A stretch of 5,926 bases of DNA from the NCBI GenBank assembly GCA_958407555.1, contig CATYJC010000105.1:1-5926 (forward strand), in the 5' to 3' direction. This DNA comes from an uncultured Collinsella sp. (GTDB lineage: Bacteria; Actinomycetota; Coriobacteriia; Coriobacteriales; Coriobacteriaceae). Numbering within the stretch: the first letter of the stretch is position 1; the number at the start of each line of letters is the position of its first letter. Position numbers and translations under genes: made by a program. The notes beneath the pieces are model-generated. The model saw nothing but the letters and a program-made list of their open reading frames with translations. It was not told the origin of the DNA and did not search any database. This document shows positions 1-5,839 of this stretch, in pieces.

Positions 1-1780
1 TATCCTGGCCCACAATCGGTTCAAGATAGCCCACGTTGAGCTCAATCGCGCGCGAAGCCGGAATCTTGGTAAAGTCCTCCGCCTTAATCTCTCCGATATT
101 CCATGTGCCCGTCATCTGGTCGCCCGGGCGCGCCAGCACCATGTCATAGTAACCGCTGAGCGAAATGCGCAGGGTGGCTGCTGTCTTGGAGAGAGCGTCC
201 GCTGTAAAGCTGCCGTCATCGCCAACCGCCAGCGGCGTGGACTGCCCCGCCTGCGCGAGTGTAGCCGTCGCGCTCTGGGGAAGTTTGCCCGTCACCTGGG
301 CCGCCTCGCCCATCCACTCAAACGTGTAGGCAGGCTTCGAGGAATCGACGGAGTCCTTGCGATCGGCCACGGCATCGGCAAGCTTTTTGACCATCGAGGG
401 GTTGCCAGCCGAATCGGTCGCATAGGCATAGATGGTCTGGCCTTCACCAAAGGGAATCGCATACGTTACGCCATCGATTGTCACGCGCTCATTATAGTCG
501 CCCGGATAGCCCGCCTCACCAAACTGAAGATCGGGGTTCATCACGCGCAGGGCAACGGCATTATGGTTCGTCTCGTTTCCGTATCTCGTGTTCTCAAAAG
601 CTCCCCACTCTATCATTTCCACGCTTTTGGGTAGCACAATCTCTTTGCCGGCAATCGCAGGATCAAGAGAGGCGAACGCGAGCGCCCCGATATATTTAAC
701 GCCGTCGCCGATCGTCACCGACGACACATGCGAGCACCCGTCAAAGGCATTGCGCTCAATCCGCTCCACCGTGCCCGGCACATTGATCTGCGTAAAGGTG
801 AGCACTGTTGTGTCCGAGACATAGAACTGTGGCACGCCGCAATAGGCGAATGCAAGATAGTCGATAGTTTTGACCGAAGGCGGCAGCGTTGCCACCACCT
901 TGTCGTCAAGTTGTTCACATTCCTTAAAGGCCTGCTCGGGAATCGTGGTAAAGGCCGCGTTGTTGGGCCAGGTTACCGTTTGGAGCGTCTTGCTTTTGTA
1001 GAATGCATAGCTCTTGAGCTCCTCGACCGAATCGGGCAGTGCGATCTCTTTGATGCTGCTGCCGCCCAAGCCTCCAACCGAGCGGACATGCGAATTAGGG
1101 GCGAAGGTGATCGATGTGAGCGCAGCGCTTCCCATACCCGTAAGGCTTACGACATTTTTGTCGTCGATGGTCGAGGGCACCTCCAACGTGGTAATGCCCG
1201 CGTCGCCATACTCGATAGAAATTTCGTTGGTGAGGCTATCAATCGAGAAGTAGTACTGCGCGGGGGTCTGCTCGCCGGCCACGTAGCCATCGTCGTATTC
1301 GTCCTTTACGCCCGTGGCGCCCTTCGAGGTCATCCAGAGCCCAAGATCCTCATTCCAGGTTGCTTCGGCTTCGGCGGTCTCCTCCTGCTTCTGCTGTTCG
1401 GCGAGCTCCTTGCCCTCGACAAGATCGGTGGCAAGCGTACCCGCAGGTGTGCTCTCGGTCTGCCCGGCGCCCGTCAGGCCCGCCGCCGATGCAATCTCGG
1501 AGGCCGGGGGCGTAGGGGTGTCATCGGTATCGAGCACCGTGGGGTCGGCAGCGCCGGCATCGGGCGCGGGGTCGGCGGCAGCAGAGTCTGACGTTTGGGC
1601 GTCAGCCGAATCGGCGGAAGCGGCGTCGTCCGCTTGGCCGTTATCCGTCTGCACAAAAATGCTATCGGTGTTGAGGGCCTCGGCAAACGCGCCCGCGGGA
1701 AACGAACCTGTCACCATCGCGAGGGTCACCGTGGCAACCGTCAGCCGGCGGCAAAGCGCTCGAGCAGTAGTCCACCTCAT
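1..1780 (-). CDS. BspA-like leucine-rich-repeat surface protein, C-terminus beyond window
   Basis: The reading frame stays open from ATG at 1780 to the left edge (593 codons), so the C-terminus is missing. Residues 1-34 form a signal peptide: an RR-containing basic start, hydrophobic core LTVATVTLAMV, and a likely cut near AGAFA. Residues 35-140 are Ala/Asp/Thr-rich low complexity, as in wall-spanning linkers. Residues about 195-400 hold irregular BspA/TpLRR-type repeats (LRR_5), shown by pieces such as IKEIALPDSVEELKSYAF, VERIERNAFDGCSHV and KYIGALAFA. Residues about 484-590 resemble a beta-sandwich module (VTGKLPQSATATLAQ, then DDGSFTADALSKTAATLRIS). BspA-type proteins are secreted or wall-bound and often act in adhesion to host or other bacteria; that role here is inferred from the family. 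No anchor is visible because the end lies outside. The start is supported by AAAGGA six bases upstream. It lies downstream of, and on the same strand as, the LAXTG protein gene, but 428 bp of hairpin-rich DNA and its own upstream element suggest separate transcription. Confidence 0.9.
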   Translation of the reverse strand, partial: MRWTTARALCRRLTVATVTLAMVTGSFPAGAFAEALNTDSIFVQTDNGQADDAASADSADAQTSDSAAADPAPDAGAADPTVLDTDDTPTPPASEIASAAGLTGAGQTESTPAGTLATDLVEGKELAEQQKQEETAEAEATWNEDLGLWMTSKGATGVKDEYDDGYVAGEQTPAQYYFSIDSLTNEISIEYGDAGITTLEVPSTIDDKNVVSLTGMGSAALTSITFAPNSHVRSVGGLGGSSIKEIALPDSVEELKSYAFYKSKTLQTVTWPNNAAFTTIPEQAFKECEQLDDKVVATLPPSVKTIDYLAFAYCGVPQFYVSDTTVLTFTQINVPGTVERIERNAFDGCSHVSSVTIGDGVKYIGALAFASLDPAIAGKEIVLPKSVEMIEWGAFENTRYGNETNHNAVALRVMNPDLQFGEAGYPGDYNERVTIDGVTYAIPFGEGQTIYAYATDSAGNPSMVKKLADAVADRKDSVDSSKPAYTFEWMGEAAQVTGKLPQSATATLAQAGQSTPLAVGDDGSFTADALSKTAATLRISLSGYYDMVLARPGDQMTGTWNIGEIKAEDFTKIPASRAIELNVGYLEPIVGQD

Positions 1781-1786
1781 GGTCGT

Positions 1787-1794
1787 TCCTTTCT
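1787..1794 (-). promoter_or_regulatory. Shine-Dalgarno site of the LRR protein gene
   Basis: On the minus strand the sequence reads AGAAAGGA, then ACGACC, then ATG. This is a good purine-rich ribosome binding site at normal spacing. It supports the ATG at 1780 over the internal ATG at codon 22, which would cut through the signal peptide. Confidence 0.7.
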
Positions 1795-1840
1795 TGCAAA
1801 CCTAAAGTCATCCAGCGTAATCGTTGTCCAAAAACAAAGC

Positions 1841-1882
1841 GAACGGTAGGTTCATATATACGAACCTACCGTTCTACCTGCG
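1841..1882 (-). promoter_or_regulatory. Palindromic upstream element, copy 1 (before LRR protein gene)
   Basis: A perfect 13-bp inverted repeat (GAACGGTAGGTTC at 1841-1853, GAACCTACCGTTC at 1862-1874) surrounds an 8-base AT-rich spacer. CTACCTGCG follows at 1874-1882. The core TAGGTTC-N8-GAACCTA-N5-CTACCTGCG recurs exactly at 4261-4296 before the other surface-protein gene. The palindrome's gene-proximal edge lies 61 bp from the LRR gene start codon, a normal place for an operator or a leader hairpin. Whether it acts as DNA operator or RNA structure cannot be told from sequence alone. Confidence 0.7.
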
Positions 1883-1883
1883 C

Positions 1884-1922
1884 AAACCACCACAAAAGGG
1901 ACAGGCACCTTTGTGGCGGTTT
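1884..1922 (-). repeat. REP-like palindromic repeat, copy 1 (inverted orientation)
   Basis: The arms AAACCACCACAAA (1884-1896) and TTTGTGGCGGTTT (1910-1922) pair with one mismatch around the interior AGGGACAGGCACC. The sequence is the reverse complement of the repeats at 4188-4222 and 5799-5839, whose interior reads GGTGCCTGTCCC or a one-base variant. Three copies in under 6 kb, all intergenic, point to a dispersed REP or MITE-like family. In this copy one arm has diverged. It lies just upstream of the palindromic element of the LRR gene. Confidence 0.8.
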
Positions 1923-1955
1923 GGGGTCTGGTCGGCGAACCGATTCCGATGTTTG

Positions 1956-2171
1956 TCTCGATCTGTAACAGTTAGGCCCTGTTGAGCCTTGTAGTTGTTA
2001 CAGATCGAGATATTGCTCCAGCCGCCCCCGCTTTGTCTCAATCTGTAACAGTTAGAGACCAAATTCCCCGCTACGTGTTACAGATCGAGACGTTAGGTTG
2101 GCGGCCATTCGGTTCATCTCAATCTGTAACATCTAGAGCCGTTTTGGGCAGTTTGGTGTTACAGATTGAGA
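1956..2171. repeat. Array of six alternating 15-bp repeats with ~25-base spacers
   Basis: Forward repeats TCTCRATCTGTAACA lie at 1956-1970, 2036-2050 and 2117-2131. Reverse copies TGTTACAGATYGAGA lie at 1996-2010, 2076-2090 and 2157-2171. The spacers are 25, 25, 25, 26 and 25 bases and differ from one another. The only variation within the repeats is at position 5 (R, seen as A or G). Each forward/reverse pair makes a 55-base unit able to form a 15-bp stem (16 bp in the third unit) with a 25-base loop. The array fills most of the gap between the LAXTG protein gene and the LRR gene. It is not a standard CRISPR array: the repeats are short and alternate in orientation, and no cas gene is in view. 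It resembles a mosaic REP element (BIME), though the near-fixed spacing is unusual. Confidence 0.85.
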
Positions 2172-2208
2172 TTTTACTGAGGCCGAGAATGAGAGCCGTC
2201 ACCCAGCT

Positions 2209-4161
2209 CTAACGCTTGCGGCGCTTGGTCGCGGCGAGGCCGGCGGCGGCTACGGTTGCGCCGGCGATGCCTAGGGCGGCGACCGTCATCGCGGTGGTAT
2301 CCCCCGTGATAGCCAGGACAGCATCGCCCTTCTTGGCCTGCGTGGTTTTCTCAACCGTCTTGCTCACCGTGGTGGTCGTAGCCGGCTTGGCCGCGGGCTT
2401 CACCCCAGGCTGCGGCGTCGGCTTGGGATCCGGCGTAGGCTGCGGATCGGGAGTCGGCGTGGCTTCAGGCGTAAAGGTCAGATCGGTGTTGAGCCACAGG
2501 GTGTAGATCCAACCGCTGTCCTCATCGGATACGCTGTCCGCGACCTGGTAGCCGCACTCCTGGCCGTTGATCACCAGCTTGGTGTCGGGCGTAAAGTAGA
2601 AGCCGCGCGCGGACTTGAGGTAGATACCGTAACGATAGGTCACGCCGGGCTTAAAGGCGTCGATGTGGTTCGTAATGTTCTGATCCCAGAACTCCTGAGA
2701 GTTCACTTCGCTGCCATCGCTGCCCGTCCAGAACTCACACTGAGGAAGGGAGTTGGAGCCCGTCGGAACATTCGCCGTAAAGACCGGCTTATCGCCCGCC
2801 TTGAAGGTGGTCGTGGCGCCGTTGATCTCGATAACGTCGATGGCCCGCCATTCGTCGATCGGCTGCTCGCACAGCATATTGTCAGCGTTTGGCGCGAAGA
2901 CGCCGTTGACGGTCTTGATGTGGTGCGCCCAATGACCGTTGACGTACATCATGCAGTCATCGGCCACGGTATTGTCGCCCTTGAGCCTCAGCTCAACGGA
3001 GTACATGTAGAACTTGCCCTCTTCGAAGTGTTCGATCCTCCTCGCGCCCGTCGGATACTTGGCAGGGTCGGAATACCAGAAGGCAACGGGCGTGAGCTCC
3101 GCAGGGTCGCTGCCATCCATTTCCTCCCAGCACTCGTAGGCGATCTCGTACTTGTCGGCATCGGCGGCGGGGATCGTCGCGGTCGCGCGCGGCGCCTCGC
3201 CGGGCGCGTAGTCGGTCTTCACGTCGTTGACGTTCAGGTTATGGAGGGCTTCGTTTTCCGATGCAACAAGCGTAATTTCGCTATTGATGACGTAGCGGAG
3301 GTAATAATCGTACCTGGTTTCGTTGACGATAGCCGAGCTGCCTTCATAGTCAGTTCCGGTATACTCCAGTGCCGAGCCAATATAGAGAGCCTCATTGCGC
3401 GTGAGTCGATACGAGCCGACTGCCGCGCCACCCGTAAAGGTCAGCGTCAGCCTCATGTGATCGCCAGCGGGTTCGAAGCGAGCCGTCACGTCGGACATGG
3501 ATGCATCCTGAACTTCGACCAGAGTGCCCGAAGCGGCATCGGCCCTGTAGTACTTAACCTCGACGACTTCGCTCGCAAGCGTTTCTGGAATGCCGCCCTC
3601 AACATCGGGAAAATCATAGGTATACGACTGGCCCTTTTCGAGTGTGACATTGCTCGGAAGCGCGCAGTCCGTGTAGCGGGGAACCACGGTCGTATTGACC
3701 CTAACGTCGCTGCCGCCAACAACATCGGTCACACCGCAGGGCATGATGGCGTTGCTCGCCGGCATGGCGGCGTTGTCGTCGCCAGAAGCGTTTTGCCCAG
3801 CGAGCGCAGCACCGCTAGACTCATTGACGGCATCGGCTGGGATTGTCTGCTGAGGCTCAACGGTGGCTTGCGCCGCCGGAGCAGCATCGGTTGCAGGCGC
3901 GGTCGAAGCAGCTGGTGCGGTCGTTGCAGCCGCATCCTCCGCAACCGTCGGCGTCACCGGAGCCGCGGCAACCTCATCCGTCCCAGCGGCGGGATCGGCG
4001 CATTCCGTCGCCAGCACCACGCTCGGCAGCAGCAACTGACCGACCATAAGCGCACACGCGCCGGCGCAAGCTATTTTGGCACCCACACAACGCCAGGTAC
4101 CGTGAACCAGCGAGCAGGTGGACTCACGTTGAGCTTGCTTGTCAAAGTGGCTTACGTTCAT
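2209..4161 (-). CDS. LAXTG-anchored cell-surface protein with two homologous modules
   Basis: A 650-residue secreted protein of no named family that I recognise. A long N-terminal signal peptide has a hydrophobic stretch at about residues 29-51 (IACAGACALMVGQLLLPSVV). An Ala/Thr/Pro-rich linker spans about 55-140. A beta-rich region covers 150-300. Two related modules follow at about 308-430 and 444-560, each with an acidic or charged xGExP/xGDxP turn, a C-x-W or C-x-F-W segment with a DGS, an FW pair, then F-x-x-G-x-x-Y-x-Y and a VNG. A Pro/Thr stalk lies at 568-593. The sorting signal is LAITG at 616-620, then a hydrophobic helix and KRRKR tail. LAXTG is the motif of actinobacterial class E sortases, so covalent wall attachment is likely. 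The ATG at 4161 is chosen because AAGGAGG lies five bases upstream. A longer reading from TTG at 4245 would translate the REP-like hairpin. The gene is divergent from the LuxR-type regulator. Its ligand is unknown. Confidence 0.9.
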   Translation of the reverse strand: MNVSHFDKQAQRESTCSLVHGTWRCVGAKIACAGACALMVGQLLLPSVVLATECADPAAGTDEVAAAPVTPTVAEDAAATTAPAASTAPATDAAPAAQATVEPQQTIPADAVNESSGAALAGQNASGDDNAAMPASNAIMPCGVTDVVGGSDVRVNTTVVPRYTDCALPSNVTLEKGQSYTYDFPDVEGGIPETLASEVVEVKYYRADAASGTLVEVQDASMSDVTARFEPAGDHMRLTLTFTGGAAVGSYRLTRNEALYIGSALEYTGTDYEGSSAIVNETRYDYYLRYVINSEITLVASENEALHNLNVNDVKTDYAPGEAPRATATIPAADADKYEIAYECWEEMDGSDPAELTPVAFWYSDPAKYPTGARRIEHFEEGKFYMYSVELRLKGDNTVADDCMMYVNGHWAHHIKTVNGVFAPNADNMLCEQPIDEWRAIDVIEINGATTTFKAGDKPVFTANVPTGSNSLPQCEFWTGSDGSEVNSQEFWDQNITNHIDAFKPGVTYRYGIYLKSARGFYFTPDTKLVINGQECGYQVADSVSDEDSGWIYTLWLNTDLTFTPEATPTPDPQPTPDPKPTPQPGVKPAAKPATTTTVSKTVEKTTQAKKGDAVLAITGDTTAMTVAALGIAGATVAAAGLAATKRRKR

Positions 4162-4166
4162 AACGG

Positions 4167-4173
4167 CCTCCTT
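4167..4173 (-). promoter_or_regulatory. Strong Shine-Dalgarno site deciding the LAXTG protein start
   Basis: AAGGAGG on the minus strand is followed by CCGTT and ATG at 4161. This near-perfect site fixes the start and rules against the longer frame from TTG at 4245, whose first 28 codons cover the palindromic repeat. Confidence 0.85.
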
Positions 4174-4187
4174 GGTCGTAGGGACAT

Positions 4188-4222
4188 ACCACCACAAAGG
4201 TGCCTGTCCCCTTTGTGGTGGT
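4188..4222 (+). repeat. REP-like palindromic repeat, copy 2, in the LAXTG gene leader
   Basis: A perfect 13-bp stem (ACCACCACAAAGG 4188-4200 with CCTTTGTGGTGGT 4210-4222) surrounds the 9-base loop TGCCTGTCC. It matches the copies at 1884-1922 (inverted) and 5799-5839 (same orientation). It sits 26 bases before the start codon of the surface-protein gene. The distal arm can instead pair with ACCACCA at 4228-4234 (7 bp, 5-base loop), so two leader hairpins are mutually exclusive. There is no U-run on either side, so it is probably not an intrinsic terminator here. Confidence 0.85.
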
Positions 4223-4257
4223 CCTGTACCACCAAGATGTGCCAAATGACTCCGTAT

Positions 4258-4296
4258 GCCTAGGTTCGTAGATGTGAACCTAGGCCTCTACCTGCG
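4258..4296 (-). promoter_or_regulatory. Palindromic upstream element, copy 2 (divergent control region)
   Basis: A perfect 10-bp inverted repeat (GCCTAGGTTC 4258-4267, GAACCTAGGC 4276-4285) with an 8-base spacer is followed by CTACCTGCG at 4288-4296. Core, spacer length and downstream box match copy 1 at 1841-1882 exactly. The three bases outside the core differ from copy 1 on both sides, yet stay complementary, so the symmetry itself seems kept. It lies between the LAXTG protein gene and the divergent luxR-type gene and could serve either or both. Confidence 0.75.
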
Positions 4297-4320
4297 GTTT
4301 AATTCAATATGATTTCGCCA

Positions 4321-4350
4321 TCGCCACACTCGTCCCGGGAACGCTACAAT
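4321..4350 (+). promoter_or_regulatory. Candidate sigma-70-type promoter of the luxR-type gene
   Basis: The -10 box TACAAT (4345-4350) matches five of six consensus bases. Eighteen bases upstream, TCGCCA (4321-4326) matches four of six -35 bases. Transcription would start near 4357, giving a leader of about 30 bases. The palindromic element lies about 35 bp upstream of the -35 box. Predicted by eye only. Confidence 0.5.
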
Positions 4351-4375
4351 CGAGGACACGATTATTCGTCCACCC

Positions 4376-4381
4376 AAAGGA
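4376..4381 (+). promoter_or_regulatory. Shine-Dalgarno site supporting a TTG start
   Basis: AAAGGA lies six bases before TTG at 4388. The first in-frame ATG comes only near codon 145, inside the membrane domain, so the TTG start is well supported. Confidence 0.7.
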
Positions 4382-4387
4382 CCGTCC

Positions 4388-5794
4388 TTGAACCTGAGCA
4401 GGCCTAAAATCAACGCGCTTCTGGCACTCGCGCTCTTCACCTTCGCCTTCCTTGCCGCCGAGTTTCGTTTCGACGTCAACGTCGGGCTGCTCGCCGGTGC
4501 CGAACGCGTTGTAATCGCACAGGGCTTTATTCTGGGTGCGAGCGTGCTCGGCTTTATCGGGTACGCGCCGCTGCTCGGGCTCGCACGGCGCAAAGGCCAC
4601 TCACTGGCAGCCGTCAACGCCGCCGCCGTCCCTATCGTCATCGTGGGCCTGACCCAAATTCAGTTCCCTACGGCCCCGCTTGTCCTCGAAATTCTGGGCT
4701 GCGTGGCATTCCTTGGACTCGGCCTGCTGGGTGCCGCCGCTCACCACGCCTTCGCGACGGCATTCCAAGACGATCCCAAGCTCGCCACCGGTGCGGGAGC
4801 AGCCTATGCCGCGGGCATCCTGATGCAGTTCGCCGTCAACCTGCTCAATTGCGGCGGTATCGCAGAGCTCATCGTCCTTGGCGCAGCGACTATCGCCATA
4901 TCCGCCCTCAGCGTCGTTCCCCTAAAGGCTGCCGAGAGTCCCAATCCCACCGTCAACCCCTTTGCCGAGCCCTCACGCGCCCTCGCCAAGCAGGCATGTT
5001 GGAGCATCGCGCTCGTCATGATTCTTGCCTGCTTGTTCTCGACCCTCGACAACGTGGTCACGCTCTCCAACGCCCACGGCACCATTGCCGTGCAGACTTG
5101 GCCGCGCCTCTTTTTGGCGGCAAGCGGCCTTGCCGCCGGTCTTATCTTTGATCTTGCCGAACGTCGCTACATGGGTCTCATCATGCTCGGCGTCACGGCA
5201 CTTTCCACCATCTCGATCTTGGCCGTGGAAGCCGGCGCCGATCCCAACCTAGGCCTTGTCGTCTTTTACCTGAGCTCGGGCTTTTTTGTCACGTTCTTTA
5301 CCGCCACCTTTACACAGCTGGCACCGCGCATGCATGCACCCGCCCTCTGGGCCGGCATGGGGCGCGCCGCCAACAATGTATGTGCATTCACTACATCGGG
5401 CATCTCGCTTGCCCTCGTGACCTCGGGCAACGTTGCCCTCATTATGATTGGTGCGCTCGTTTTGCTCGTCGCCGCCTGCGCGGCATTCGTGGCAGCCGGC
5501 CTGTTCCGCCTACCCCAAACCGAGCAGGAGCGCGAGCGCGAGCAGCTGGCAGAAGAAGCGCTCGCCGCGCCCACCGTCGAGGAGCAGCGCCAGGCCTTCA
5601 TCACCGACCACGGCCTCACCCCGCGCGAAGTCGACGTGCTCATAGCCGTGACCCAGGATGAACGCCCGCTCAAGCAGATCGCCGAGGAGCTCGGTATCTC
5701 GATGCGCATGGTGCAGCGCCACCTGAGTTCTATCTACCAAAAGACCGACACGCAAACGCGCGCCGGTCTCACCAAGGCCTTCCCCTCCGCCTAA
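4388..5794 (+). CDS. Membrane-embedded LuxR-family transcriptional regulator
   Basis: A 468-residue one-component regulator. Residues about 9-372 are strongly hydrophobic and break into roughly 10-12 membrane helices, resembling an MFS-like sensor domain. A charged, probably helical linker follows (about 377-404, EQEREREQLAEE). The C-terminus (about 408-465) is a LuxR/GerE helix-turn-helix: LTPREVDVL at the domain start, KQIAEELGISMRMVQRHL as the DNA-binding helices, then SSIYQKTDTQTRAGL, matching the family pattern LTxRExEVL...IAxxLxIS...VxxHLxxIYxK. No receiver domain is present, so signalling by phosphorylation is unlikely. This architecture is abundant in Coriobacteriia, where members often control neighbouring genes. 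The gene starts at TTG with AAAGGA upstream and is monocistronic, ending just before a terminator hairpin. It is divergent from the LAXTG surface-protein gene. The palindrome in the shared control region, repeated before the LRR gene, is a candidate binding site. The ligand is unknown, and transport activity is unlikely but not excluded. Confidence 0.93.
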   Translation: MNLSRPKINALLALALFTFAFLAAEFRFDVNVGLLAGAERVVIAQGFILGASVLGFIGYAPLLGLARRKGHSLAAVNAAAVPIVIVGLTQIQFPTAPLVLEILGCVAFLGLGLLGAAAHHAFATAFQDDPKLATGAGAAYAAGILMQFAVNLLNCGGIAELIVLGAATIAISALSVVPLKAAESPNPTVNPFAEPSRALAKQACWSIALVMILACLFSTLDNVVTLSNAHGTIAVQTWPRLFLAASGLAAGLIFDLAERRYMGLIMLGVTALSTISILAVEAGADPNLGLVVFYLSSGFFVTFFTATFTQLAPRMHAPALWAGMGRAANNVCAFTTSGISLALVTSGNVALIMIGALVLLVAACAAFVAAGLFRLPQTEQEREREQLAEEALAAPTVEEQRQAFITDHGLTPREVDVLIAVTQDERPLKQIAEELGISMRMVQRHLSSIYQKTDTQTRAGLTKAFPSA

Positions 5795-5798
5795 AACA

Positions 5799-5839
5799 AA
5801 AACCACCACAAAGGTGCCTGTTCCCTTTGTGGTGGTTTT
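5799..5839 (+). terminator. REP-like palindromic repeat, copy 3, acting as rho-independent terminator
   Basis: A perfect 16-bp stem (AAAACCACCACAAAGG 5799-5814 with CCTTTGTGGTGGTTTT 5824-5839) has a 9-base loop and begins four bases after the luxR-type stop codon. The rightward transcript ends in UUUU. The opposite strand reads out into TTTTTGTTTT, so it should also stop leftward transcription. It is the same repeat family as 1884-1922 and 4188-4222, here with longer A/T flanks that suit termination. Confidence 0.8.

Noticed and set aside
728..1591. 287-codon plus-strand open frame
   Set aside because: It is antisense to the LRR protein, has odd basic and Gly-rich composition, no domain and no ribosome binding site.
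1956..2171. CRISPR array
   Set aside because: The repeats are only 15 bp, alternate in direction and leave 25-base spacers. No cas genes or leader are visible.
1956..2171. Invertible promoter or phase-variation switch
   Set aside because: The inverted repeats enclose only 25 bases each with no promoter-like sequence, and no recombinase is in the window.
1874..2212. Small ORFs in the intergenic region (for example 1874-2062 minus, 1982-2212 plus)
   Set aside because: They translate the palindromic repeats themselves, have no ribosome binding site and look like no known protein.
2665..4263. 532-codon plus-strand open frame antisense to the LAXTG protein
   Set aside because: It is Arg/Gly/Val-rich with no recognisable domain, has no good ribosome binding site, and lies opposite a gene with signal peptide, sorting signal and strong Shine-Dalgarno. 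It is a GC-rich antisense shadow.
4388..5500. Major facilitator transporter
   Set aside because: The hydrophobic region is fused to a complete C-terminal LuxR helix-turn-helix, and no clear MFS signature loop is seen, so regulator is the better call.
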